NCBI RefSeq assembly: GCF_007655135.1
Contig: NC_045127.1
Location: forward strand, 20,564,199 to 20,628,198
Source: Punica granatum
Taxonomy: Eukaryota; Streptophyta; Magnoliopsida; Myrtales; Lythraceae
DNA length: 64,000 nucleotides
Reading direction: 5' to 3'
Within the stretch, counting starts at the first letter, position 1. Every line of letters begins with the position of its first letter. Positions 10,615 through 20,071 of the stretch are shown here, in pieces. The notes under the pieces are model-generated. The model did no database searches and was not told where the DNA came from. It worked only from the letters and a program-made list of their open reading frames with translations. The position numbers and the translations under genes are program-made.

Positions 10615-11980
10615 GTGCACCTTTATTTCTGCAATGCACTTTAATTGGCGTGCACCTTCTCAGGAACCGAGTGCACCTTTATTCCGAAATGCACTTTAAT
10701 TGGCGTGCACCTTCTCAGGAACGCAGTGCACCTTTATTTCCGCAATGCACCTTAATTGGCGTGCACCTTCTCAGGAACGCAGTGCACCTTTATTTCCGCA
10801 ATGTACCTTAATTGGCGTGCACCTTCTCAGGAACGCAGTGCACCTTTATTTCCGCAATGCACCTTAATTGGCGTGCACCTTCTCATGAACGCAGTGCACC
10901 TTTATTTCCGCAATGCACCTTAATTGGCGTGCACCTTCTCATTAACGCAGTGCACCTTTATTTCCGCAATGCACCTTAATTGGCGTGCACCTTCTCAGCA
11001 ACGCAGTGCACCTTTATTTCCGCAATGCACCTTAATTGGCGTGCACCTTCTCAGAAACGCAGTGCACCTTTATTTCCGCAATGCACCTTAATTGGCGTGC
11101 ACCTTCTCAGGAACGCAGTGCATCTTTATTTCCCCAATGCACTTTAATTGGCATGCACCTTCTCAGGAACGCAGTGCACCTTTATTTCCGCAATGCACTT
11201 TAATTGGCGTGCACCTTCTCAGGAACGCAGTGCACCTTTATTTCCGCAATGCACTTTAATTGGCGTGCACCTTCTCAGGAACGCAGTGCACCTTTATTTC
11301 CGGAATGCACTTTCATTGGCGTGCACCTTCTGAGGAACGCAGTGCACCTTTATTTCCGCAATGCACCTTAATTGGCGTGCACCTTCTCAGGAACGCAGTG
11401 CACCTTTATTTCCGCAATGCATCTTAATTGGCGTGCACCTTCTCAGGAACGCAGTGCACCTTTATTTCCGCAATGCACCTTAATTGGCGTGCACCTTTAT
11501 TTCCGCAATGCACCTTAATTGGCGTGTACCTTATCAGGAACGCGGTGCACCTTTATTTCCGCAATGCACTTTAATTGGCGTGCACCTTCTCAGGAACGCA
11601 GTGCACCTTTATTTCCGCAATGCACCTTAATTGGCGTGCACCTTCTCAGGAACGCAGTGCACCTTTATTTCCGCAATTCACCTTAATTGGCGTGCACCTT
11701 CTCAGGAACGCAGTGCACCTTTATTTCCGCAATGCACCTTAATTGGGGTGCACCTTCTCAGGAACGCAGTGCACCTTTATTTCCGCAATGCACTTTAATT
11801 GGCGTGCACCTTCTCAGGAACGCAGTGCACCTTTATTTCCGCAATGCACTTTAATTGGCGTGCACCTTCTCAGGAACGCAGTGCACCTTTATTTCCGCAA
11901 TGCACTTTAATTGGCGTGCACCTTCTCAGGAACGCAGTGCACCTTTATTTCCGCAATGCACTTTAAACGCAGTGCACCTT
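10615..11980 (+). repeat. 56-bp tandem repeat array, about 24 copies (element A 3' UTR)
   Basis: The unit starts GTGCACCTTTATTTCCGCAA and contains TGCACCTT (or TGCACTTT) three times at spacings of about 19, 16 and 21 bp, so it is itself built from shorter repeats. Copies differ by scattered substitutions. One unit near 11489-11510 is shortened. The homologous array in B (28378-28512) has only about 2.4 copies. ORFs across it are repeat artefacts. Confidence 0.95.
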
Positions 11981-12399
11981 ACAAATTCGCCGAGCAAGCG
12001 CTCGTGCACCTCGCAAGTCCACTGGGTAGGCGACTTTGAACCATGCAGTTCGTTCGGTATGCGCCTCGTGCATATTGCAAACCCTTCGGGTCAATCCCGA
12101 CTTTACCGGGGTCAATCCCCTTCGGGTTAGTCCCGACTTTACTTTCTGCACTGAGGTCATTCCCCGTCGGGTCAATCCCGACTTTAATTGCCTATCTCAG
12201 GTTTGTTCCGACCTCTACATGTCTATTGTGCGCATCTCACTATATATCCTTTTTATTAGGTACAACATCCCACATATCCAAAGCAAGAAGGAGAGGGCCA
12301 TATAGGAAATTCCACCTTGATCATCGCTATCAAACTGGGGTGCTTCTGGAATCTTTGGCTGCATTCTTTACCCGAGCAAGCAGTCAAAGTGGGGCCAGC
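11981..12399 (+). other. 3' end of element A internal region with purine-rich tract before the LTR
   Basis: Noncoding. 12084-12186 holds several copies of a short motif, GGGTCAATCCCGACTTTA and variants. Just before the LTR, CAAAGTGGGG at ~12386-12395 is a candidate polypurine tract for plus-strand priming, separated by CCAGC from the LTR start TGTCAG. Element B lacks this whole segment. Confidence 0.65.
12084..12186 (+). repeat. Short GGGTCAATCCCGACTTTA repeats
   Basis: At least two close copies and two degenerate ones (GGGTTAGTCCCGACTTTA and GGGGTCAATCCCC) lie between the 56-bp array and the LTR. GGGT/TCCC arms allow small hairpins. Unique to element A in this window. Confidence 0.6.
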
Positions 12400-14004
12400 T
12401 GTCAGCACCCCATTTTGGCTCACCATTCCAAACAACGATATTAGCAATGACCCAAGCCACGACTTGAGCAAAATACAGAAAATGGCTCGGCAGAGTAAGA
12501 AATCACTATTCATCCTCAAGTCGGCAAAATCGGGCAAATGATACATACACCTGACAGAAGGACCTCAGGGGTCAGCAAGCAGCAACAAAGTGACTAGAGA
12601 GCTCAACAATGTCCAAAAGCCGGCATTTTCAGTATATCACACGGACGATACTATTTTCCGATAGTTCGCTCGGTCGTCGGAAAATAGCCAATATTGGACT
12701 CCAAAAATCCACTTCAATGCCAAATAGATGAAAAGTGTCCCCAAAGGCATTTTGCAAATCATCTGCTCTATACAGAACAACTTTCTGTATGCAGACAACT
12801 TTTCAGTGGAAGTCCAAAAATGCCGGTTTCCTGGAGGAAAGTTAATTCCAAATATCAGACGCGGCCATGCCCCACCAGCACACAGAGCATGAACAATGCT
12901 TCAGATTGTCTCTTGGAAGTCACACAGACACTTCAAATGACTTCCGAGCGGCAAAACAAGCATACCCCTCTTCGAAAGAGTATAGCCGGAGAATGGTCTG
13001 ATGGAATTACGGCTAATGAAGTTCATACCGCATTGCCCTAAAAACTCTAGCGGACATTCGCAATTGGGCAAAACAGACAGCAAAACGCTTATCAGTTTCC
13101 CGAGTAACCTCCGAGGAGCAAAAATGGCCATTTTAAGTGGAAATGCATATCCGGAGGTTCTTTTTACAGAAACTTGATGCCGGGTGTCTATCCTACACCA
13201 TGCTAGCCTTCTCAGGGCTCAACGTGGAATCGCCGGAATAAATCACACGATTCATCTAGGCCTCCTGAACAGTGCTTTAGAGGTCTCAGATACACTTTTC
13301 AAGTCCTTGGAGGTCTGATCTCAACAAACAGAGATTACAGTAATCTCCGGAGTGCCCAAGCAACTCGGAAATCATCCTGAGAAATCCAGTTTCGGCCTCC
13401 TAGGATGTCTCCGGCCCCACGTTAGCATTACCGGCTTAAGGGATGATTGTTCACATTGTCTGACAATTTATGTCAAAATGACAACGTGAGATGCAGATAC
13501 AAGATGTGCTGTCAGAAGCGGACAACTTCGCTCTGGTCACTTGCAATGAGCAAAAACGGCTTCCGAGCCTCGTATGCTTCCGGGACATTTCCCCACGGAA
13601 AATGCCAATCTTAGGCTCGTCAAAACCGTTTTCTCGCGCATATCGACAATTCGACGTTCAATTCGAATCACGAACTTCGAATGCGCGACCAATCGAGACT
13701 CAAGCTTTCTCCCGGCTTCTCCTCATGGGCCGTGGGACCCACGGGCTGCCTAAGGGCAATCGCCCTTTGCCCCAAAATGTTCGGCCTTTTCCTCTTCCTC
13801 TCTTGCCCTCACCTAGCCCAAAATATCTTTAGTCTTTCTAGTCAACACTCAAGCCGTTAACTCCATCTCCATTAATGCTTCTTGGCTCTTCCTCATCAAG
13901 ATGCATGGATGACATTCATCCTCATCTCTATTAGGGCAACCGACTTTTGCTAATGAGGCCCCTTAATGGTGCTTTGTTTTGCTTAATTGCTCATTAGCTT
14001 CACA

Positions 14005-14011
14005 TATATAT
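14005..14011 (+). promoter_or_regulatory. Candidate TATA box of the LTR promoter
   Basis: TATATAT followed by TGCAT, about 1.6 kb into the LTR. The same motif lies at the equivalent position in the F3 LTR (54252-54258) and, on the minus strand, in the R2 3' LTR near 40230 and the R2 5' LTR near 46360. Conservation across diverged LTRs supports a promoter role; no transcript start is known. Confidence 0.45.
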
Positions 14012-14345
14012 TGCATACTTGTCATTAAGTTAATCATTCATGATGCACACATGATCTTTCTAGTTTTTCCCTCTAGAAAATGCTCTCAACTTCTTAGGAA
14101 CCAGCAGCAAGCATATCACTTCATGAAAACCGAAAACCAAGCCGAAGATCCTTAGAGTTTAGGTCGGAATCCATAGCGGGCACTATTCCGACTTATATCC
14201 AAAATTCCTCAAACTTCATGGACCACATGTTTTGGACCCAAGGATTCCATTTCCGAACCCAGTTTTTTAGTTTGAAGTCATTTGCTCATCGTTTTGGGTC
14301 GTTTTAGTCATTTCGGGTGAGATTCAAACTCTCGGGTGAAGAGTA

Positions 14346-14830
14346 ACCCGTCACCAGCGTCACCGAGCCCACCAGCGTCCGTCATCGAGCACGCCTGAGC
14401 CAGTCACCCGTGCTCGTCACCAGCGCTCGTCACCAGCATCACCGAGCCCGCCAGCATCCGTCATCGAGCGCCACCCATGCTCGTCACCCGTGCTTGTCAC
14501 CAGCGCTCGTCACCAGCGTCACCGAGCCCACCAGCGTCCGTCATCGAGCACGCCTGAGCCTGTCACCAACGCTCGTCACCCGTGCTCGTCACCAGCGCCA
14601 CCAGCGCTCGTCATCGAGCACACCAGCGTCCGTCATCGAGCACGCCCGTGCCCATCACCATACACGCGCGCGCCCGTCTTCAGCGCCCGTCACCAGCGCC
14701 ACCAGGCCTGCCAGCAGCACCCATCACCAGCGCCACCAGCGCTCGTCATCGAGCACACCAGCGCCCGTCACCGTGCCCGCCAACACCAGTCATCGTGCCC
14801 GACCCCCGTCACCGCGCTTGACCGTGCTCG
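14346..14830 (+). repeat. GC-rich degenerate repeats in the LTR core
   Basis: Irregular repetition of CGTCACCAGCGC, CGTCATCGAGCACGCC and relatives, with a homologous shorter block at 54595-54930 in the F3 LTR. Overlapping open frames rich in Arg/His/Ser/Pro arise because the repeats contain few stops; they are not credible genes. Minus-strand LTRs carry different sequence at this place. Confidence 0.85.
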
Positions 14831-16804
14831 TGCACGTCCACCCTTGCACCCGAATACTTTTTCAAGGGTTCCACCGAGTCACCCGACTCTCAAACACTTC
14901 CCCGACTCTTTCCTCGTATCCCGAGGCTAGGTAAAACATTCTCGACCTAGAGGAGTTAGGGCTTTTCATATTTTTGCATGGCTATGGAGTATTATGGTGT
15001 TTCATTCATGTTTAACTTGCAAAATTTAATTTTTATGCAATTTTATGTTATATTATGCATGTGCACTACTTTATGACTTGCTAGCATGTCGGAAAAAGGC
15101 TTGGATCGTCGTAAGGAACACTATCCCGACCCGGCTATGGCAAACTAACTCTCGGCCAAATCTCTAAATGAGAGGGTTGAGACGTGAATTGCTCTTTTCG
15201 GGTTAAGATCGGTCTCCTTAGTCGATCCAAGTTAGTTTCCAAGCTTGTTTTGTTGTTCTTGCACGCATAAAGCCGGTGTTATTTTATCTATTCCCTAACT
15301 AACATGTTTGTGAATGTTTCTATGTTTAAATGAGCTAAACAAATCATGATGACACCGGCTTCTTTTTATTAAAAAGAAGTGTTATTTATCGTGGTCGATG
15401 TTTGAGCATGCGAAAAATAATTAAACCGCGACTAGGAAATCATTTGTGACTCGAATGGAGCCATGAGAACTTTCGGCCACCTTTTATAAGATGAAGCCGA
15501 GGGCTTCTTCGCCTTCCTTGGGTCAAGAATGATTTCCTTCTCTCGAGTTTAATTCGTTTATCGGATTGTGTGAATTTTTAACTTCAATATCTTTACGATT
15601 CCTATGTTAAAATATCGTTTAAAGACTCTTTTAAAATAAACGTGCATGGATTCATGTATCGAGGACTCATTCGGATCCATCCGGTTATAAGGATATTGTC
15701 GGTTATTCAACCGAATTATCATCGATCATCATGGATTCATTTTGGTCGTCGAAGCACGAATCGTTTTCTTAATTAATGCATTCGGCAATAACCTTAAGCA
15801 TTAATTCTACGGATGGGCTAATCGGGACGTTCACACGGTTAATTCATTCAATCTAAACAATTTTACACGAATTGGTCATTAACTGATAACTCGCGTCGAC
15901 GAGTTGTCAAATGACGTTGGTGCCCTTTTCAAACTTATCAATTTCAAAAACCCGAAACGCGCGGTCCGATGTAGCATGGACGTCTGAAAAGGGCTTCTGT
16001 GTCTCAACTTGAGTTTTTACCTGATTTCAGGTAACTCAGGTCAGGATACAGAAGATCTTTCTAGATCACTTCCGGGTAGATCAACTAGTTCTTTGGCTTT
16101 TTCGGGATTCTTGCATAACCCTGGACGATCCAGGGATTTGGTCGACACCGGCTACAGGCCGAGGTAGCCCGCACTACGATGTTTTCCCTTTTCTGAAAAC
16201 AATTTTCAAATAAAGGGCAAAATAGTCTTTTCACAATTCAGCGACACCCTTAGGGTAAGCATGACAGAAACACTACGGTATGGGATAAGAATGGACTACC
16301 TGTTCAGGTGCAGGTTCATCTGCATAGCGTTTCTTATCTAACTGATGAGTTTCTGTAATCCTAACATAGACCCGGGTAACTAGAACGGTTATCTCTGTCA
16401 GAAAACATGCAAAAATGCTGATTAACCTTTCACTCGACCTAACCAAATCCTAGATAATGGTTAGGAGGAATTCTAGATTTCAAATCTAGAGTCAAAACAC
16501 GAGTTTGGCTAATTCAGTGGAAATTCAGTGTCACAATACAGAACAACTGTAAAAGCAATCCACGCACCTGAGATTTGACTCTCTTTGTCAAGTTCTCAAA
16601 ACAAAGCCGAATGCTAAAACATTGGCACATGTTTGATTGTTTAGCATATGGCATTTACTTGCAAAAACACCCCTGGATTAATAATCTGTTAATTCACGTA
16701 AACACGACAATAACAAACACTTTGTCTGTTATTAACATGTTGCGTGTTATCTTTCCGCACCTGTTTGCCATGCGGGTCGAGCCTGATCCCTAGGCCGAAC
16801 AATG

Positions 16805-16889
16805 TTAGGGTTCGACGCCCTAATCATCGATCACAGGGTCCAACACCCTAATCAACACTCACAGGGTCCAACGCCCTATTCAATGAGAG
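16805..16889 (+). repeat. Three AGGGT...CCCT short repeats in the LTR
   Basis: Three ~28-bp units, each AGGGTTC/CAACGCCCT followed by AATCA-like spacer; each can fold as AGGG/CCCT. The block recurs in the other LTRs (30427-30505, 37271-37346, 47915-47985, 56661-56740). Confidence 0.75.
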
Positions 16890-17366
16890 CGTCCATTGAA
16901 TTTCAGTTCTTCGGTCTTTTCCCTAAACTCACGGTGAGTTAGAGTGGAATAATAACCGAACGCGAAATGACTGGAATTCGACCCTTTTGTAATTTGTATT
17001 TATTGTTTTCGAGAGCATTGTAAGGATTTTATTTTGTACATTTATTCTGTAAGAATTCCCGTCGGTGAGCGAACGATTCGAGAGTCGAATTAATCGAATC
17101 GGTCTAATGCTTGCCCAGATACAAGTAAATCCAAGAACTCGCGGTTCTGGTTCACGCAGGGATTCAACCTCCACGGTTCGATGAACTGTAACGCAAGATT
17201 GTGAACCAATTCCCCGACATACGAGTTTACTTCCCTCTTGGCTTCTGAACCGACATCGTTTAATTCGCCGAATTTCCGTTGTCAAAACGAGTGAGCCGAG
17301 TGCAGCTTAATTCATGCGGTAAATCATAAAACATGCAAGCCTAGCAAACCAGAGTACCGAAAGGGC

Positions 17367-17387
17367 GTGCGGGATATAGGCCCGCAC
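17367..17387 (+). other. Conserved LTR hairpin GTGCGGG / CCCGCAC
   Basis: A perfect 7-bp stem with loop ATATAGG, ~256 bp from the LTR 3' end. It is present in every LTR copy in the window, in some with one or two mismatches (30986, 33164, 36760, 43077, 47404, 50927 and 57224 regions). It lies downstream of the putative promoter, so it should be in the transcript. Confidence 0.7.
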
Positions 17388-17646
17388 ATAATATGAACCC
17401 CCGAACACGGATTTTCCGGTTCCGCACAGATCAATGCCTTAACGACAAACTAGGTGTTCCATACCCCTAGACCCGGGTAACTTATCCGCCCTCGACCTTC
17501 GGGTCGTAAAAATGATAAGTGGTGACTCCTTCTCTCACGCGTGTCCGTCACGCGTCCCCACGGGAAGGTGGACACTCCCAAGCCGCGCGATCCAAAAGCG
17601 CGCAATGCGGGCCCCGACAAGTGTCCACATTCGGGTCCGTACAGCT

Positions 17647-17664
17647 TGGCGACTCCACTGGGGA
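17647..17664 (+). other. Primer-binding site of element B
   Basis: TGGCGACTCCACTGGGGA lies three nucleotides after the LTR end. The TGG start matches the CCA of a tRNA 3' end. Ogre elements are reported to use a tRNA-Arg primer; the exact tRNA cannot be checked here. Equivalent sites are at 57504-57521 (+) and 42819-42836 (-). Confidence 0.85.
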
Positions 17665-18262
17665 CTTACTTAGTGGGTTCAGGCTCGATTCGTTTGCTTG
17701 CTCGCATGTTCATTTACCGCTTCCCGCAATTTTTCGCTTATCTACTTTACGCACCTTTACTTTTCTGCACTTGCATTGCATCATTCTAGTGAATTTAGGT
17801 ACCTCGCCTGAAATCCCACGAGCGCCGATTTAGGAAGCTAGGTTAGTCAGAGGTTCCGAGTAAGGGAACGGATCGAGTCAGCTCTGCCACCGAACCGGCC
17901 CCCAAAGATCCTCGCTCGATTTCAAGGGATTGACACCCTTGAATCGGGAGCCCCCATCCCTAGTTAGTGGTTATCCCAGTAGAACATTGAAACCATGCAT
18001 AAACAGGGACCGTCATGCTGGACCAAAATTTGCCTTCATGCCGCCAACCGACCCAAAAGTTGAGTCTTTGAGTTGGCTCGTAGTTTTTCTTTTAGGCGAG
18101 CCTTTTGTTGTTTTTACTGAATGAGTGTTGTATAATGTAAAGAACTCGTGTTATAGTTTATTTTCCCTGCACTGCATTGCATGTATATTTTCAAAACAAA
18201 ATAGAACATTGCATCAGTTTGTTTATAAACATTAAACCAACATCTTTTCCATTTAGGTAAGA
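17665..18262 (+). other. 5' untranslated leader of element B
   Basis: Noncoding leader between the primer-binding site and ORF1. The portion from 17901 matches 1-362 of A. The last six bases, GTAAGA at 18257-18262, form a donor-like motif against the ORF1 ATG. Homologous leader sequence is kept in F3 and R2. Confidence 0.85.
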
Positions 18263-20070
18263 ATGGATCGCTTGCGTCCCTGTCCTAGGCTTGATATCAT
18301 CATCACACCATCTGCGGACATTACTCGCCTTTGGAACACATTCCGCCCAGTGGACCGTGCATTCCTCCGGCTCATCATAGGAGACCTACCATTACTCGCT
18401 GATTCTCTCGTCGATTGGACTCTACTCAGAACTGCCATTAGTTTTTGGGACACTCAGCGAGCCGTTTTCAGCTTTCATGGGACAGAATTAGCCCCTACAG
18501 TAGAGGAATACGCGGCACTCCTTCAGCGGTCTACACCGATTCACGACATCGTGGTGCCTAACCAGTTTGCCACGATACAAAACAGACTAGCCATCCTTTT
18601 AGGTCTCCGCAATGAAGAAATTCATTGCGAGCTTCAGTATGGAGGGGAGCACAGCATTAGGACTACATGGCTCATAGATTTCATACAGGCCCGTGCTCTG
18701 AATGCCACGGGAGAGTCCTATCAATGTGACGCTTGTCACGGGTTTCTTTTGCTCATCTTCAGGACTATGTTGTTCCCGTACTCGTCGAACCTCACTGACG
18801 GGGCACTTGCTCAGGTCATCCTCCAAGTGGTAGGAGGCCATAGTTATGTGGAAGCCGTTTTGGCCGAGACCATTCGGTCTGTTGACTATGTACGAGAGAA
18901 TCGACGAGGCAGGATGAGAGGATCCCCACATCTGCTTCAGATTTGGCTTCTAGCACACATCAGGCCGTTCGGCTTATCCCATCCTTTTCCATGTATCACC
19001 GACGAGCGCTCACTCATCGCTCGTCTACTTCATGTGTTTCGACCCTTCAACCGTAACTACACCGACTGGATGCGGTTTATGGAAGAGCTCACCCCAGCAC
19101 AGTTTTTATGGACTACACGTTGGAATCCTGGCGGTCCCATGATTATTGGATGTCCTTCAGTTCTAGGACTTCCCTTAATCAGTCATTTAGGGAGCACACT
19201 TATCTTTCCAGCCCGAGTCATCAGACAACTCGGTGGACTGCAAGATATTCCCATAGAGGCAGATCGCACTTCACACCGTTTCAGATGGGCAAACACCACA
19301 ATTTCACTCCCGGATAGGATTCTACGGGTTAGAGAGGTCCGACGCTTATGGAGCACGCACATCGTTCAAGAACTGTACTTCCCAGAGCATCCCACTGACG
19401 AGGAGCGAGCTTTCTTAGCTACAGCAGCGTATGTGATGCAGTTCCATCCGTATGGATTTGCACCTGTTCGTCGGCTGCGCATGCCACAGATACTGCAGAC
19501 ACTGCAGGCAGACATTCCAGACGCAAAGAGCTCAGTCCAAGGAGCCGTGCGCACAGAGCTGCAAGTCATTAGAGCAGAGCGAGATCGACTCCGCCGTGAG
19601 CTTGTGGATATTCGTGCAGAACTCACTGATCACAAAGAACTTCAGAGCGAGTTAACTCAAACTCGTGCACGCGTAGCGAGCCAAGACAGGGATATAGCAC
19701 GTTTGAGCGCTACGCTGGATCGAGCGCAGGCAAGAGCGCGCAGGATCTCCCATCCTTGAGCTCAGTTGCTGAGCGTTTTTGCCTGTACAGGACCCGCGTA
19801 GCGCTCACTCAGCTACGGGTTATAACAGTTGTCGGTTTAATATTTATGTTTCCTTTTCAAACAGACTGCCTTTGTAAATTATGAAACGTGAATCAAACTA
19901 ATGTAATGGCATTAGTGTTTTTTTTTAAACTCATACATCTCATGCATTCATACATGGTCATTTACATCTTGAAGATGGTCAACACATAACAATTACACTT
20001 ATACACTTACACATACATGTAGGTACTAACAACTGGCGTCGCATCGATATCCTACTTGTGCACGCGGAAG
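18257..20070 (+). other. Candidate alternative intron spanning ORF1 (element B)
   Basis: Same arrangement as in A: AG|GTAAGA abuts the ORF1 start, TACTAAC lies upstream of gag, and the first AG after it is at 20069-20070, one base before the gag ATG at 20072. The predicted intron is 1814 nt and contains exactly ORF1 plus spacer. Inference only. Confidence 0.4.
18263..19759 (+). CDS. Ogre ORF1 protein, intact, 498 residues (element B)
   Basis: This is the only long undamaged protein-coding frame in the window. It is the additional ORF that Ogre elements carry upstream of gag; its function is unknown. Residues ~1-400 form a globular region with conserved-looking Trp/Arg/Leu patterns (W-N-T-F-R-P-V-D-R-A-F-L-R near residue 20, V-E-E-Y-A-A-L-L near 81). 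This resembles the plant mobile domain / DUF7745-type proteins I know from plant genomes; that match is from memory. Residues ~410-495 are rich in Glu, Arg, Leu and Gln and read as a coiled coil, suggesting self-association. No signal peptide or membrane segment is seen. The start at 18263 is the first ATG after the leader and follows GTAAGA. The homologue in A has a 394-bp deletion and two stops. Confidence 0.85.
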   Translation: MDRLRPCPRLDIIITPSADITRLWNTFRPVDRAFLRLIIGDLPLLADSLVDWTLLRTAISFWDTQRAVFSFHGTELAPTVEEYAALLQRSTPIHDIVVPNQFATIQNRLAILLGLRNEEIHCELQYGGEHSIRTTWLIDFIQARALNATGESYQCDACHGFLLLIFRTMLFPYSSNLTDGALAQVILQVVGGHSYVEAVLAETIRSVDYVRENRRGRMRGSPHLLQIWLLAHIRPFGLSHPFPCITDERSLIARLLHVFRPFNRNYTDWMRFMEELTPAQFLWTTRWNPGGPMIIGCPSVLGLPLISHLGSTLIFPARVIRQLGGLQDIPIEADRTSHRFRWANTTISLPDRILRVREVRRLWSTHIVQELYFPEHPTDEERAFLATAAYVMQFHPYGFAPVRRLRMPQILQTLQADIPDAKSSVQGAVRTELQVIRAERDRLRRELVDIRAELTDHKELQSELTQTRARVASQDRDIARLSATLDRAQARARRISHP

Positions 20071-20071
20071 A
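19760..20071 (+). other. ORF1-gag spacer (element B)
   Basis: Noncoding AT-rich spacer equivalent to 1466-1777 of A, including TACTAAC and the AG just before the gag start. Nothing else recognised. Confidence 0.8.

Larger units (their letters stand above)
1..17643 (+). mobile_element. Element A: Ogre-type Ty3/gypsy LTR retrotransposon (5' LTR outside window)
   Basis: A contains, in order, leader, broken ORF1, gag-pro, intron, pol, a long 3' UTR with a 56-bp tandem array, a purine-rich tract and the LTR at 12400-17643. Position 1 aligns with 17901 of element B, so the first ~257 nt of the internal region and the 5' LTR are missing on the left. The order PR-RT-RH-aRH-INT with an upstream ORF1 and a PR/RT intron is the known Ogre layout. 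All coding parts carry stops or frameshifts, so this copy is defective. Its 3' LTR is shared with element B. Confidence 0.9.
12400..17643 (+). mobile_element. Full-length Ogre-type LTR (5244 bp), shared by elements A and B
   Basis: It begins TGTCAGCACCCC and ends GGTCCGTACA, followed by GCT and the primer-binding site. The start is duplicated at 52649 and 61857 and the end recurs at each LTR in the window, which fixes both boundaries. It has 5'-TG...CA-3' termini. It contains a TATA-like element, a GC-rich degenerate repeat, short AGGGT...CCCT repeats and a conserved terminal hairpin. About 5 kb is long for plant LTRs but usual for Ogre. Confidence 0.9.

Noticed and set aside
10615..11980. 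Regular repeats resembling a CRISPR array
   Set aside because: Units are contiguous 56-bp copies without unique spacers, inside a plant retrotransposon 3' UTR.
14410..14934. Arg/His/Ser-rich frames of 146-174 codons in the LTR
   Set aside because: They fall in GC-rich degenerate repeats with several overlapping open frames and lie inside an LTR; no domain is visible.
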